Assembly: GCA_002369195.1 (NCBI GenBank)
Contig: DFEW01000020.1
Span: 1 to 24,757, forward strand
Length of the DNA: 24,757 bases
DNA from: Christensenella sp. UBA3792
GTDB taxonomy: Bacteria; Bacillota; Clostridia; Christensenellales; CAG-138
Reading direction: 5' to 3'
Shown: in pieces, positions 15,319 through 23,806 of the stretch
How positions within the stretch are numbered: position 1 is the first letter of the stretch
Layout of the letters: each line of letters opens with the position of its first letter
Notes under the pieces: model-generated
What the model was told of the DNA's origin: nothing
What the model saw: the letters and a program-made list of their open reading frames with translations, nothing else
Database searches by the model: none
Program-made: the position numbers and the translations under genes

Positions 15319-16302
15319 TTACAAATGCTTTTCAGCAATTTGTCCGATGGTTTTCCGATCCATGTCGGTTAAGAATGCGCGGATTTCGGCGTCGTAGCGC
15401 TCCATATCCACGATGCGAAGCCGCGAGTGTCCGCCGTGCGGAAACCACACGATGCGCTTGTCCTTCGACGGACAGGAGTCGAACAGCTGCTGCGCATACT
15501 GCGGCACCGAGTACGGATCCTCCTCGCTGTGCAGCATCAGCAGCGGCTTATGCATGCCGGTGATGCGCTTGTACGGTCCGTCCGTCATGACGTTTGCGCC
15601 GCCGAACAGCCACAGATAGAACATCGTGATGTATCCGAGCGGGAACATCGGCTTATTGCGCTCCTCGAAATGCTTTTCGAGCGAGACGCCGAAGGTTTTG
15701 TACATGCCCTCCGCCGCCATGCCGACCAGATAGTCGGGGCACTTCGGGCTTGTCAGCGCGAACAGCGCCGTCGAGCAGCCGATGCAGATGCCGTGCAGGA
15801 ACACCGTTTCGTTGCCGAGCGTGTCGTGCAGCAGCGCGGACCAGTTGAGAATATCCTTGTACTCGCGGTAGCCGAGCGAGGAAATGACGCCGTCGCTCTC
15901 GCCGTGCGCGCGGTTGTCGATGACGAGCACGTTATAGCCGGCTGCGCGGTACGGCTCCGCAAAAAAGTACGAATAGAGCAGCGATTCCATGCGTCCCGCG
16001 ATGATGATCACCGCGCGGCGGCAGCCGAAGTCGAAGTACTCGCCGACCAGACGGAACCGTCCGCTTTTGATCTCGACCGGCCGCTTGCACGCCCGATGCT
16101 TCGCATCCCAGGCAATGCCGATGTCGAACATGCGGCGATATTCCTCGTCGTCGGGAATGCTGCATTCCCTGCCCCACTTCTTTTTCGATGTGCGCACGAG
16201 CAGCTTGCACCACAGCACCGCGCCCATGATGAGGAACGGCAGCAGTCCGAACACGAACGCCGCGGCAAGCACACACCAGAATACGATCCAGAACGGTTGC
16301 AT
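15319..16302 (-). CDS. Membrane-anchored alpha/beta hydrolase-like protein with Cys in the nucleophile place
   Basis: This is a 327-residue protein. Residues about 3-35 form a hydrophobic anchor (FWIVFWCVLAAAFVFGLLPF). The rest has the order of an alpha/beta hydrolase: a strand with VIIIAGRMESL, then VLVIDNRAHGESDG, the elbow HGICIGCS, Asp262 in HSEEDPYSVP and His292 in HGGHSR. The elbow is G-x-C-x-G with Cys173 where Ser is usual. Asp and His of the triad remain, so a Cys-dependent enzyme, as in dienelactone hydrolase, is possible. GGAGG lies 6 nt before the ATG and the gene starts 9 nt after FakA. The context suggests a lipid ester or thioester substrate; this is inference. Confidence 0.85.
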   Translation of the reverse strand: MQPFWIVFWCVLAAAFVFGLLPFLIMGAVLWCKLLVRTSKKKWGRECSIPDDEEYRRMFDIGIAWDAKHRACKRPVEIKSGRFRLVGEYFDFGCRRAVIIIAGRMESLLYSYFFAEPYRAAGYNVLVIDNRAHGESDGVISSLGYREYKDILNWSALLHDTLGNETVFLHGICIGCSTALFALTSPKCPDYLVGMAAEGMYKTFGVSLEKHFEERNKPMFPLGYITMFYLWLFGGANVMTDGPYKRITGMHKPLLMLHSEEDPYSVPQYAQQLFDSCPSKDKRIVWFPHGGHSRLRIVDMERYDAEIRAFLTDMDRKTIGQIAEKHL

Positions 16303-16311
16303 GGTTCCTCC

Positions 16312-17967
16312 TTAAAAGATGCCCAGCAGCCAGCGGTAGATATGCTGATCGCCGCGGATGCAGGTGACCTCGATCATCGGATTGACGTCCTCGAGCAGCG
16401 CGGTCAGACGATCCTCGTCCGCGTTCGGCGCGTCCTCGCCGAGGAAAACGACGCAGCATTCGCGCTCGTCCAGCCCCTCGATCGCATGAAGCGCCGCCGC
16501 AAGCGCTTCGAACGGGTCGTCGTCGGCTGCACGCAGCGTGTCGTTTTCCAGCACGATGCTCTGTCCGGCAACGCACGATATGCCGTCACGCGTGATGTTG
16601 CGCGTGGCAGTCGCGACCGAGACCGAACGAATGCTCTGCGCGCCTTCGCGCATCTGCCGGATGCGCAGAGGAATGTCCTCGGAATCGCGCATGTCCATCG
16701 TGAGCGCGCAGTACCCCTCCGCCATCGAAGCGGTCGGCAGCACCGTGACGTTCGCAAGATTCGCAAGCGCAACCGCCTGCTCCGCCGCGCGCACGACGTT
16801 CTTGTTGTTCGGGAGCACGACGATCGCGTCCGCGTCGATTGCCTTGAACGCGGTCACGAACTCCTCGCTTGCGGTGTTCATCGTGGGACCGCCGTCGAGC
16901 ACGACGTCACAGCCGAGCTCCTCAAAGGTTTTGATCATGCCTTCGCCGTTTGTGACCGCGACCACGGACAGCAGACGGTGCGGCTTCTTTTCCAGCAGCT
17001 TCTGCTCGCGCTCTGCATGCTGAATGTGCATGTTCTCGAGCTTGAACGTCAGAAACTCGCCGTATTCCTGCGCCGCCTTGATGACCTTGGCGGGCTTGAA
17101 CGTGTGGATATGCACCTTGACGCGCCGATCCGCCTGCGTGGCGACGATCGAGTTGCCGTACAGCTGCAGATCCTCGATGAACGTGTCGAGCCGGAAGCGC
17201 TGCGTGTACTGCGGATCTTTCATCAGCTGGAGCAGGAACTCCATGCAGTAGCCGTGCTCGAACACGGTGTTCTCGTTGAACAGTTCGAGACTGACGCTGC
17301 CGTCCGCGCTTTCGACCGGTTCCGCCGCAGGCACGGGGATCGCGTCGGTCAGCTCCTCGCCGTACAGCTGCTTGAGCATGCCCTCGACGATGTAGATATA
17401 GCCGGCGCCGCCGCTGTCGATCACGCCCGATTCCTTCAGAACCGGAAGCAGGTCCGGCGTAGCGGCGAGACTCTTTTTCATTTCCGCAATATAGATCGAG
17501 AGCAGGGCTTCCACCGTGGTTCTGCGGTCGATCTGACTGCGCGTCCGCTCGATGCCCTCGCGCGCGACGGTGAGAATCGTTCCCTCGACCGGGCACACGA
17601 CCGCGCGGTATGCCACGCGATAGGCGCGGATGAACGCGTTGCGAAGGTCGGCGACATTCGCCGCCGCGCAGCGCGAAAGCTCCTGATAGAAGCCGGAAAA
17701 CAGCTGCGACAGAATGACGCCGGAATTTCCGCGCGCGCCGAACAGCATCCCTTCCGACAGCATCTTGAGATACGGATACAGCTCCTGGCTGCTCTGCGCA
17801 AAGCGGAGACCCTTTTCGAGGGTCAGGCACATGTTCGTGCCCGTATCGCCGTCGGCGACCGGAAACACGTTCAGCGCATTGATCTCTTCCCGATGCTGCT
17901 TGAGGTTCGCAAGTCCGTTGCGAAGCATTTTCTCGAACAGCTGTCCGTTGACTCTTCTTGTGTTCAT
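16312..17967 (-). CDS. fakA: Fatty acid kinase catalytic subunit, DAK2 domain protein
   Basis: This 551-residue protein has the length and domains of FakA (YloV). FakA phosphorylates fatty acids held by a FakB protein, giving acyl-phosphate for membrane lipid synthesis. The DhaL-like kinase domain (residues about 1-200) has NVFPVADGDTGTNM with the Asp residues that bind Mg-ATP, then LFGARGNSGVILSQLFSGF and DSGGAGYIYIVEGML. The middle and C-terminal parts (residues about 200-551) match the DegV-like region of FakA (FEELGCDVVLDGGPTMN; VLPNNKNVV). The ATG at 17967 has AGGAA 5 nt before it. The operon also encodes a FakB-like protein two genes upstream, which agrees. The sequence looks intact. 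Confidence 0.93.
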   Translation of the reverse strand: MNTRRVNGQLFEKMLRNGLANLKQHREEINALNVFPVADGDTGTNMCLTLEKGLRFAQSSQELYPYLKMLSEGMLFGARGNSGVILSQLFSGFYQELSRCAAANVADLRNAFIRAYRVAYRAVVCPVEGTILTVAREGIERTRSQIDRRTTVEALLSIYIAEMKKSLAATPDLLPVLKESGVIDSGGAGYIYIVEGMLKQLYGEELTDAIPVPAAEPVESADGSVSLELFNENTVFEHGYCMEFLLQLMKDPQYTQRFRLDTFIEDLQLYGNSIVATQADRRVKVHIHTFKPAKVIKAAQEYGEFLTFKLENMHIQHAEREQKLLEKKPHRLLSVVAVTNGEGMIKTFEELGCDVVLDGGPTMNTASEEFVTAFKAIDADAIVVLPNNKNVVRAAEQAVALANLANVTVLPTASMAEGYCALTMDMRDSEDIPLRIRQMREGAQSIRSVSVATATRNITRDGISCVAGQSIVLENDTLRAADDDPFEALAAALHAIEGLDERECCVVFLGEDAPNADEDRLTALLEDVNPMIEVTCIRGDQHIYRWLLGIF

Positions 17968-17991
17968 GCAGTTCCTATCGTAAATAACCGT

Positions 17992-19350
17992 TTATTTGTC
18001 CTGTTCGTCCAACCCGATGCGCGTGATCTGCTTCGGCAGCAGGAACGTGCAGAGGAACGAAACGAGCATGCCGACGCCGCAGATCAGCGTCAGAAAGCTC
18101 ATCGCCGCAAGCCCCGTCCTGCCCTCGGACGCCTTCTTCAGCGCAACGAGCACCACGCCCTGCGCAAGCCCGGTTGCGATGCCGGAGAATACGCCCTGAA
18201 TCGCGAAGTACATCGCGGAGTGCGAAACGCCGGTCTCCTTCTCCTCATCCGCGGCAAGCTGGCTCGGCACCGAGTACGCGACGGCGAACAGCGCGCCGAC
18301 CGCGAACGAGCAGATGATGCCGGACACGATCGAAAGCACCGTGCGAAGCGTGTTCATCGTCGCAGGCAGCAGACCCACGAAGAACATGCAGACCATGCCC
18401 ACGCCGTAGGTCAGAAGCACGTAGCGGAACGCGAAGCCGAAGCCCTTTTTCTTGATGATCCGGTTATAGAGGATCAGCGTGAAGGGCACCGGCGCGAACG
18501 AGCACGCCATGATGAAGATCATGTTGAGCCCCGTGAACGAGAAGTACTCGTTGATGCCGCCGAGGAACAGGTTGACGCCGAAGTTCATGAAGAAGATCAC
18601 GATCATCCATAGGATGAACGAGCGGTTTTGGAACGTGTACTTGAGCGATTCGATCAGGTTGACCGTGCGCGTGCCGTTGTCCAGCACGATCTTGCCCTTC
18701 GTCGACGGCTCCTTGATCATAAAGAGCGGGATCAGCATCGTGAGCACGAGCGGCAGCACGACGAGCGCGACGAGGCGCACGTTCATATTGTTCAGCATAG
18801 CGCGCACGACGACGTAGCCGATGATGAAGTAGAAGATGTCGCAGACGGACTTGACGTTGCTCATGAAGTTGCGCTCGTCCTGCGTCTCGACGATCTCGGT
18901 GAACGTCGCGTAGTACGTGACCATCGTGAGCGTATAGAAGCTGTAGAACACGCACAGGATGATGCCGTAATAGAGCGTGTTGAGCAGCGATTCGCCCTGC
19001 GGATGCGGGATGACGAGGAACAGCAGGTATGCCGCGATCATCGGGACGAGACCGATGACGATCGACGGACGGCGGCGTCCGAAGCGCGTCTGCAGACGGT
19101 CGGTGAACGATGCCATCGGGATGTCGATCACGCCGTCGATGATCTTTGCGATCAGCACGAAGGTCGCCCAGACGCCCGCGATGACGAGGTTGTTGCCGTT
19201 ATAGGTCTGATAGAGGATCGCATTGCCCTTGAAGCCGCCGATCAGCAGCGCGCTGCAAAGATACGATCCCATCATCAGGTTCAGCAGATTGACGCCGAAG
19301 CCGCTGCACGCGTAGAGCAGCATTTGCCATTTCCGATCCAGTTTGCGCAT
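17992..19350 (-). CDS. GPH-type MFS cation symporter inside the fatty-acid kinase operon
   Basis: This 452-residue carrier has about 12 hydrophobic segments and matches the glycoside-pentoside-hexuronide (MFS_2) family. The first motif is KIIDGVIDIPMASFTDR, with the Asp pair (D-GVI-D) that lines up with the cation-site Asp pair of MelB, followed by TRFGRRRP. I chose ATG 19350 because GAGGGGG stands about 8 nt before it; in-frame codons further upstream run into the DegV gene. It lies 31 nt after that gene and 24 nt before fakA. MFS_2 also includes lysophospholipid carriers such as MFSD2A, so a lipid or fatty-acid-related substrate fits the context as well as a sugar does. The substrate cannot be told from sequence. 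Confidence 0.88.
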   Translation of the reverse strand: MRKLDRKWQMLLYACSGFGVNLLNLMMGSYLCSALLIGGFKGNAILYQTYNGNNLVIAGVWATFVLIAKIIDGVIDIPMASFTDRLQTRFGRRRPSIVIGLVPMIAAYLLFLVIPHPQGESLLNTLYYGIILCVFYSFYTLTMVTYYATFTEIVETQDERNFMSNVKSVCDIFYFIIGYVVVRAMLNNMNVRLVALVVLPLVLTMLIPLFMIKEPSTKGKIVLDNGTRTVNLIESLKYTFQNRSFILWMIVIFFMNFGVNLFLGGINEYFSFTGLNMIFIMACSFAPVPFTLILYNRIIKKKGFGFAFRYVLLTYGVGMVCMFFVGLLPATMNTLRTVLSIVSGIICSFAVGALFAVAYSVPSQLAADEEKETGVSHSAMYFAIQGVFSGIATGLAQGVVLVALKKASEGRTGLAAMSFLTLICGVGMLVSFLCTFLLPKQITRIGLDEQDK

Positions 19351-19381
19351 TGCGTTGTCCCCCTCAACCTCAGTATGTTCG

Positions 19382-20317
19382 TCAGTCCGCCTTGGACAGC
19401 GATTCGATGATCGCACGCTCCTCGGACAGATCCTTGGAGATCGGCTTGCCCACATAGTATGCCGCCATCAGACCCGGTCCGACGTTGACGCCGCATGCCG
19501 GATGCACGCCGTTGATGCAGACCGCCTTCGGATGGAACTTCTGTTCGATCATTTCCTTATAGAGCTCCGCCTGCTTGAGACGGTCGGTGTGCGCGATGAA
19601 GATGATCTGCTCCTCGGGGTTCTCGATCGTCTTTTCGATGTAGCCGAGCAGGATCTCGTACGCCTTCTTGGCGCCCTTCGCCTTGCCGAGCACCGTGGTC
19701 ATGCCGTTGTAGTCGAACTCGCCGATCGGCTTGACGCCCGCGAGCGTGCCGAAGAACGCCTTCGCGTGGGTCAGACGGCCTTGACGCGCCACGAACGACA
19801 GATCGTCGAGCCAGCCCGCCTGATGGAACCGGTTCTTGTTCTCCTCGAGCCATGCGGCGACCTGATCGATCGACTCGCCGGCCGCGCGGTGCATCGCCGC
19901 GTAAACGACCATCAGACCGAAGCCCGGTCCGAAGCGCAGCGAATCGATGCAGACGATCTTGCGCTCGGGATACTTGTTCAGCGTCATCTCGCGCGCCTCG
20001 CGCATGAAGTTCTGCGTGCCGCTCATGCCGCCGGAGATCGAAATCGCAAGGATGTCATTGCCCTGCTCCGCTTCCTTCGAGAACGCGTCGAACAGTTCGC
20101 CCACGCTCGGCGGAGAGGTCTTGAAGCCGGTCGGGTTTTTCTTGAGCGCCGCATAGAAGGACTCGCGCGTAAAGCCGACGTCCCATGCCGGGCGCGAAAT
20201 ATATTCGGTTTCATCGGGACCTACAAAATGCCCTGGAATGACTTTGATGCCGTATTCCTGCTGATAGTTCTCGCCGAGATCGCAGGTGGTATCCGCCATG
20301 ATCGTAAAATTGTTCAT
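19382..20317 (-). CDS. DegV family fatty acid-binding protein (FakB-like)
   Basis: This is a 311-residue protein. DegV/FakB proteins bind a fatty acid and present it to FakA. The N-terminal IMADTTCDL, SISGGMSGTQNF near residues 93-104, the DDLSFVARQGRL stretch and VNVGPGLMAAYYVG near 277-290 are family motifs. In the last motif Asn278 stands where DegV proteins usually have His (GTHVGPG). The ATG at 20317 has GGAGG 7 nt before it; an ATG at 20335 is rejected since that ribosome site lies after it. It is the first gene of the operon and has its own promoter. It is probably the lipid-binding partner of the fakA gene here, though its lipid preference is unknown. Confidence 0.9.
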   Translation of the reverse strand: MNNFTIMADTTCDLGENYQQEYGIKVIPGHFVGPDETEYISRPAWDVGFTRESFYAALKKNPTGFKTSPPSVGELFDAFSKEAEQGNDILAISISGGMSGTQNFMREAREMTLNKYPERKIVCIDSLRFGPGFGLMVVYAAMHRAAGESIDQVAAWLEENKNRFHQAGWLDDLSFVARQGRLTHAKAFFGTLAGVKPIGEFDYNGMTTVLGKAKGAKKAYEILLGYIEKTIENPEEQIIFIAHTDRLKQAELYKEMIEQKFHPKAVCINGVHPACGVNVGPGLMAAYYVGKPISKDLSEERAIIESLSKAD

Positions 20318-20367
20318 AACGTTTCCTCCATTCATTTGTCGGATTCATTCGAATCACAGTTCATTAT

Positions 20368-20396
20368 AGTATATCGCAAATATCGTCTGTGTGCAA
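20368..20396 (-). promoter_or_regulatory. Predicted promoter of the DegV-GPH-fakA operon
   Basis: On the minus strand, -35 TTGCAC (20396-20391), a 17-nt spacer and TATACT (20373-20368). A TATAAT (20368-20363) overlaps it slightly downstream. No operator is clear. Confidence 0.55.
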
Positions 20397-20426
20397 GTGA
20401 TAGTTGTATAAAATGCTGTGGATTTA

Positions 20427-20460
20427 CAAAAGGCGCGGTCCGCAAGCCGCGAACCGCACC
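20427..20460 (-). terminator. Terminator of the phosphate cotransporter gene
   Basis: On the minus strand, GGTGCGGT (20460-20453) pairs with ACCGCGCC (20439-20432) through one G-U pair, with an inner CGC/GCG pair, and TTTT follows. It lies 34 nt past the stop codon. Confidence 0.75.
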
Positions 20461-20493
20461 TTGTTCCTGTTATTCTACGGGATTCCTGCGCCG

Positions 20494-22116
20494 TCAGATT
20501 TTCGAGGTCTCGGCGATGTTCAGCGCATGGTCGCTGATACGTTCGAGGTCGGTCAACGCTTCGACGTAGAACATGCCGACCTCCGCGGAGCACTTGCCCG
20601 CCGTCAGCCGCGCGATGTGGTTGTTCTCGTAAAGGTCCACAAGATCGTCGACCTCCTGCTCGCGCGAAGCGATGTCCGAAAGCGGCTGCACCTGCGGATT
20701 GCCCATGCAGGTATGCGCATCCTCCAAAATGCGTATGACCTTTTCGAACAGCGGCGCGATTTCCTTCATGCCCTCCTCCGAGAAGGACAGCTTGCGCTCG
20801 CGCATCAGCTGCAGATACCCCGCGATGTTGTTCGCATGGTCGCCGATGCGTTCGTAGTCGACGATCACGTGGTGCATCCGGTCGATCGAACGCGCGTCCG
20901 ATTCGCCGAGGCCGTTGCGGTTGATTTCCACAAGCGCCTTGGAGATCTCGGAGTTCAGGAAGTCGATCGTCTCCTCGTTCTCCCCGATGTCGTCCAGATC
21001 GCCCTTCTTCGGCGCGGTCATCGCGGCGTACGCCTTCTTGAGGTTGCCGATCGCCAGATCATACATGCGCTCGGTCTCCTTCTCGACCGAAACGACGGCC
21101 GTGACCGAGGAGCCGAAGTCCTTGCCGCCCGTGATGTGCAGCAGGCGTCGTCCTTCGAGCTTGTCCTCGCCGCGGATGATCAGCCGCGAGAGCTTGATCA
21201 GCAGCGACGAAAGCGGGAACAGAATGATCGTCGCGCCGATCTTTAAGAACGTGTTCGCGTTCGCAAGCTGCTGCGCGTAGTTTTCCGTACCGGAGATGCG
21301 CTCGATCAGCCCGATCACGCCGGGGAAGATCTGCAGAAGCAGCATGCAGATGAGGCACGCGAGCACGTTGAACAGCACATGGATGCAGGCGGTGCGCTTC
21401 GCGTCCTTCGTGCCGCCGAACGACGCGACGACCGTGACGAGCGTGCAGCCGATGTTCTGTCCGCAGATGAGGTACACCGCGATCGCAAGCGGATGCAGCC
21501 CGAGCGCGCCGGACGCCGCCATCGCCTGCAGAACGCCGACCGATGCGGATACGCTCTGCAGCGCCATCGTCATGACCGTGCCGACGAGCACCGCGAGCAG
21601 CGGGTTTTCGAGGTTTGTGATGAGGTTCACGAACCACGCTTCGTTCTTTAAGTAGAGCATGTGCTCCTTCATCAGCATCATGCCCATGAACAGCAGTCCG
21701 AGTCCCGTGAGCGCATACAGCACGTCGCTGTACGGGCGCTTCTTCAAAAACGTCATGCCCATAACGCCCGCAAACGCGAGAATCGGCGCGTACATATCGA
21801 TGTTGAACGCGATGAGCTGACCGGTGATCGTCGTACCGATGTTCGCGCCCATGATGACGCCGACCGCATTTTCGAGCGGCATCAGCCCCGCGTTGACGAA
21901 GCCGACCGTCATGACGGAGACCGCGTTGGAGCTCTGAATGATGCCGGTGATCAGCATGCCCATGAACAGGCCCAAAAAGCGGTTCGTCGTCAGTTTTTCC
22001 AGAATCGATTTGAGCTTTGCGCCCGCCAGACGTTCGATCCCGTTGCCCATAATCTTGATGCCGAACAGGAACATAGCGATGCCGCCGACGATGCCAAGCC
22101 AGTTTTCAAGCGTCAT
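20494..22116 (-). CDS. Na/Pi cotransporter family protein with PhoU-like domain
   Basis: This 540-residue protein has the two inverted Na/Pi-cotransporter halves in about the first 310 residues: GIIQSSNAVSVMTVGFVNAG and MALQSVSASVGVLQAMAASG, each with the QS signature, and GANIGTTITGQLIAF and CGQNIGCTLVTVVASFGG. A PhoU-like helical domain fills the C-terminal 200 residues (DYERIGDHANNIAGY; LERISDHALNIAE). The family imports phosphate with sodium, and the PhoU tail may sense or regulate it. I chose ATG 22116 because GGAGG lies 8 nt before it; earlier in-frame ATGs (for example 22146) lie at or next to the predicted promoter. It is a single-gene unit. Confidence 0.93.
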   Translation of the reverse strand: MTLENWLGIVGGIAMFLFGIKIMGNGIERLAGAKLKSILEKLTTNRFLGLFMGMLITGIIQSSNAVSVMTVGFVNAGLMPLENAVGVIMGANIGTTITGQLIAFNIDMYAPILAFAGVMGMTFLKKRPYSDVLYALTGLGLLFMGMMLMKEHMLYLKNEAWFVNLITNLENPLLAVLVGTVMTMALQSVSASVGVLQAMAASGALGLHPLAIAVYLICGQNIGCTLVTVVASFGGTKDAKRTACIHVLFNVLACLICMLLLQIFPGVIGLIERISGTENYAQQLANANTFLKIGATIILFPLSSLLIKLSRLIIRGEDKLEGRRLLHITGGKDFGSSVTAVVSVEKETERMYDLAIGNLKKAYAAMTAPKKGDLDDIGENEETIDFLNSEISKALVEINRNGLGESDARSIDRMHHVIVDYERIGDHANNIAGYLQLMRERKLSFSEEGMKEIAPLFEKVIRILEDAHTCMGNPQVQPLSDIASREQEVDDLVDLYENNHIARLTAGKCSAEVGMFYVEALTDLERISDHALNIAETSKI

Positions 22117-22147
22117 AACCCGAACCTCCCCCTTATACTCCATCATC

Positions 22148-22176
22148 ATCGTAACAGAAAACGGCGCGGATTTCAA
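22148..22176 (-). promoter_or_regulatory. Predicted promoter of the Na/Pi cotransporter gene
   Basis: On the minus strand, -35 TTGAAA (22176-22171), a 17-nt spacer and TACGAT (22153-22148). I see no Pho-box-like direct repeat. Confidence 0.5.
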
Positions 22177-22298
22177 CCCGATTTGCGCCGATTCCGTAAA
22201 ATACAAGTAAAATTATAGCGTTTTTCCTATCGAATAGACAAATGATATGAATTCGGTGTTTTTCTGAAATTGTACTTTCTTTTTACGCATTTCTGTAT

Positions 22299-22304
22299 TA
22301 TACT
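22299..22304 (+). promoter_or_regulatory. Possible -10 box of the second GPH carrier gene
   Basis: TATACT at 22299-22304 lies 70 bp before the ATG in an AT-rich stretch. The -35 box at 17 nt distance (TTTCTT, 22276-22281) is poor. A second TATACT lies at 22312-22317. The promoter call is weak. Confidence 0.35.
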
Positions 22305-22373
22305 GAACTTGTATACTGGTACGGATGACATGAGGGGCATTGTTGCCGTACGAAAAATGATGGGAGGAAATCA

Positions 22374-23792
22374 ATGAAAACCAGAAGACTTACCAAGAAA
22401 GAGATGTGGATCTTCGCAATCGGTCAGCTCGGTTGGTCGATCCTCGGCGGTCTCATTAACGCATGGCTCGTCACGTTCTATCTGCCGACGTCTGGCGATA
22501 TCGAAGCCGGCGCGATCAAGTATGTTCCGCCGGGACTGACTGTCTTCGGCATTCTGACTGTTCTCGGTCTGATCGCATTCATCTGCCGTATTTTCGATGC
22601 TGTTACTGACCCGTGGATCGCGTCGTTAAGTGATCGCAGCACAAACCCGAAGGGGCGCCGCATTCCGTTCATGAAGCGCGCAGCGATTCCGTTTGCAGTG
22701 ATTGCCGTGCTCGTGTTTTGTGCACCGGTCAAAGACATCAGCATAATCAACACGATCTGGATCCTTGTAACGCTGATTCTGTTCTATCTGTTCATGACCA
22801 TGTACTGCACGCCGTACAATGCGTTGATCTCTGAGTTTGGTAAGACACAGGAGGACCGCATGTACATCTCCACAGCGATTTCCCTGACGTTCTTCTTCGG
22901 CACGATGATCGCGTATCTTCCGTTCGTCCTAGCAGCGCCGCTTCGCAGTTTGGTAAACAACTTTGCATGGAGCTACCGCATCTGCTTCATTGTGCTGTCG
23001 GCAATCGCGCTCGTGTGCATGCTGATCCCAACCTTCAAACTGAATGAAAAAGAATTCGTTGACGCTGTTCCGAGCAAGACGAACGCGTTCAAGAGTCTCG
23101 GTAAGACCTTCAAAAACAAAGAGTTTTTGAAATTCTCCGCATCGGATATTGCATACTTTATCGCACTGACCTTGTTCCAGACCGGGCTTCCGTTCTTTGT
23201 CAAGGTCTCCATGGAGTTGCCTGAGTTGTATTCGATGGTCTTCCTCGGCGGCATGACGGTCCTTTCCGCATGCTTCTATCCGGTCGTATCGAAACTCGTT
23301 TCCAAGTTCGGCAAGAAAAAGCTTGTCATCACAGGCTTTCTCGGTTTGGCGCTTGCATATGTCGTAACTGCACTGATCGGCGTCGTCCCAGGTCTAAAGG
23401 GCATCGTTCCCGGCATTTTGATCGTTGTGATTGCGTCGTTCCCGATGGCACTTCTTGGAATCATTCCGCAGGCGATCGTTGCAGACGTTGCAGAAGAAGA
23501 CGCAATCCGTACCGGCGAAAAACGCGAGGGCATGTTCTTTGCTGCGCGTACATTTGCTATGAAGATGGGGCAGTCCGTCGCCATGCTGGTATTCACGTCC
23601 CTTGCTATTCTCGGCACGAAGCAGGATCTGACCAGCAACGATTTGACCGCTTCCGAATTCGGTCTTCGAATCATTGCGATCGTTGCGGTGGCGTTCTGTT
23701 CGCTTGGCGCGCTGATCCTTGCTTTCTATAAAGAAAAGAAGGTCATGAAGACCATCGAAGAGGCGCACGCAAAGGAAAACCTTTCTGAATAA
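22374..23792 (+). CDS. GPH-type MFS cation symporter, second copy
   Basis: This 472-residue membrane carrier has about 12 hydrophobic segments and belongs to the same GPH family as the gene at 17992-19350. The family motif is RIFDAVTDPWIASLSDR, with the two Asp of the cation site (D-AVT-D), followed by GRRIPF. A GGGAGG stands 6 nt before the ATG. The gene is co-transcribed with the next gene, which begins 14 nt after its stop. Its third codon positions hold more A and T than its neighbours do (gca, gtt and gct are common). This could mean recent transfer or high expression. The substrate is unknown; a sugar or a glycolipid precursor is possible. Confidence 0.9.
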   Translation: MKTRRLTKKEMWIFAIGQLGWSILGGLINAWLVTFYLPTSGDIEAGAIKYVPPGLTVFGILTVLGLIAFICRIFDAVTDPWIASLSDRSTNPKGRRIPFMKRAAIPFAVIAVLVFCAPVKDISIINTIWILVTLILFYLFMTMYCTPYNALISEFGKTQEDRMYISTAISLTFFFGTMIAYLPFVLAAPLRSLVNNFAWSYRICFIVLSAIALVCMLIPTFKLNEKEFVDAVPSKTNAFKSLGKTFKNKEFLKFSASDIAYFIALTLFQTGLPFFVKVSMELPELYSMVFLGGMTVLSACFYPVVSKLVSKFGKKKLVITGFLGLALAYVVTALIGVVPGLKGIVPGILIVVIASFPMALLGIIPQAIVADVAEEDAIRTGEKREGMFFAARTFAMKMGQSVAMLVFTSLAILGTKQDLTSNDLTASEFGLRIIAIVAVAFCSLGALILAFYKEKKVMKTIEEAHAKENLSE

Positions 23793-23806
23793 GATGAGGA
23801 ACTGAA

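Noticed and set aside
15427..18612. A 1,061-codon open frame on the plus strand, opposite the hydrolase, fakA and the GPH carrier.
   Set aside because: The minus-strand genes have clear domains and ribosome sites. The plus frame crosses gene borders, is Arg/His/Asp/Val-rich like a mirror of GC-rich codons, and has no recognisable domain.
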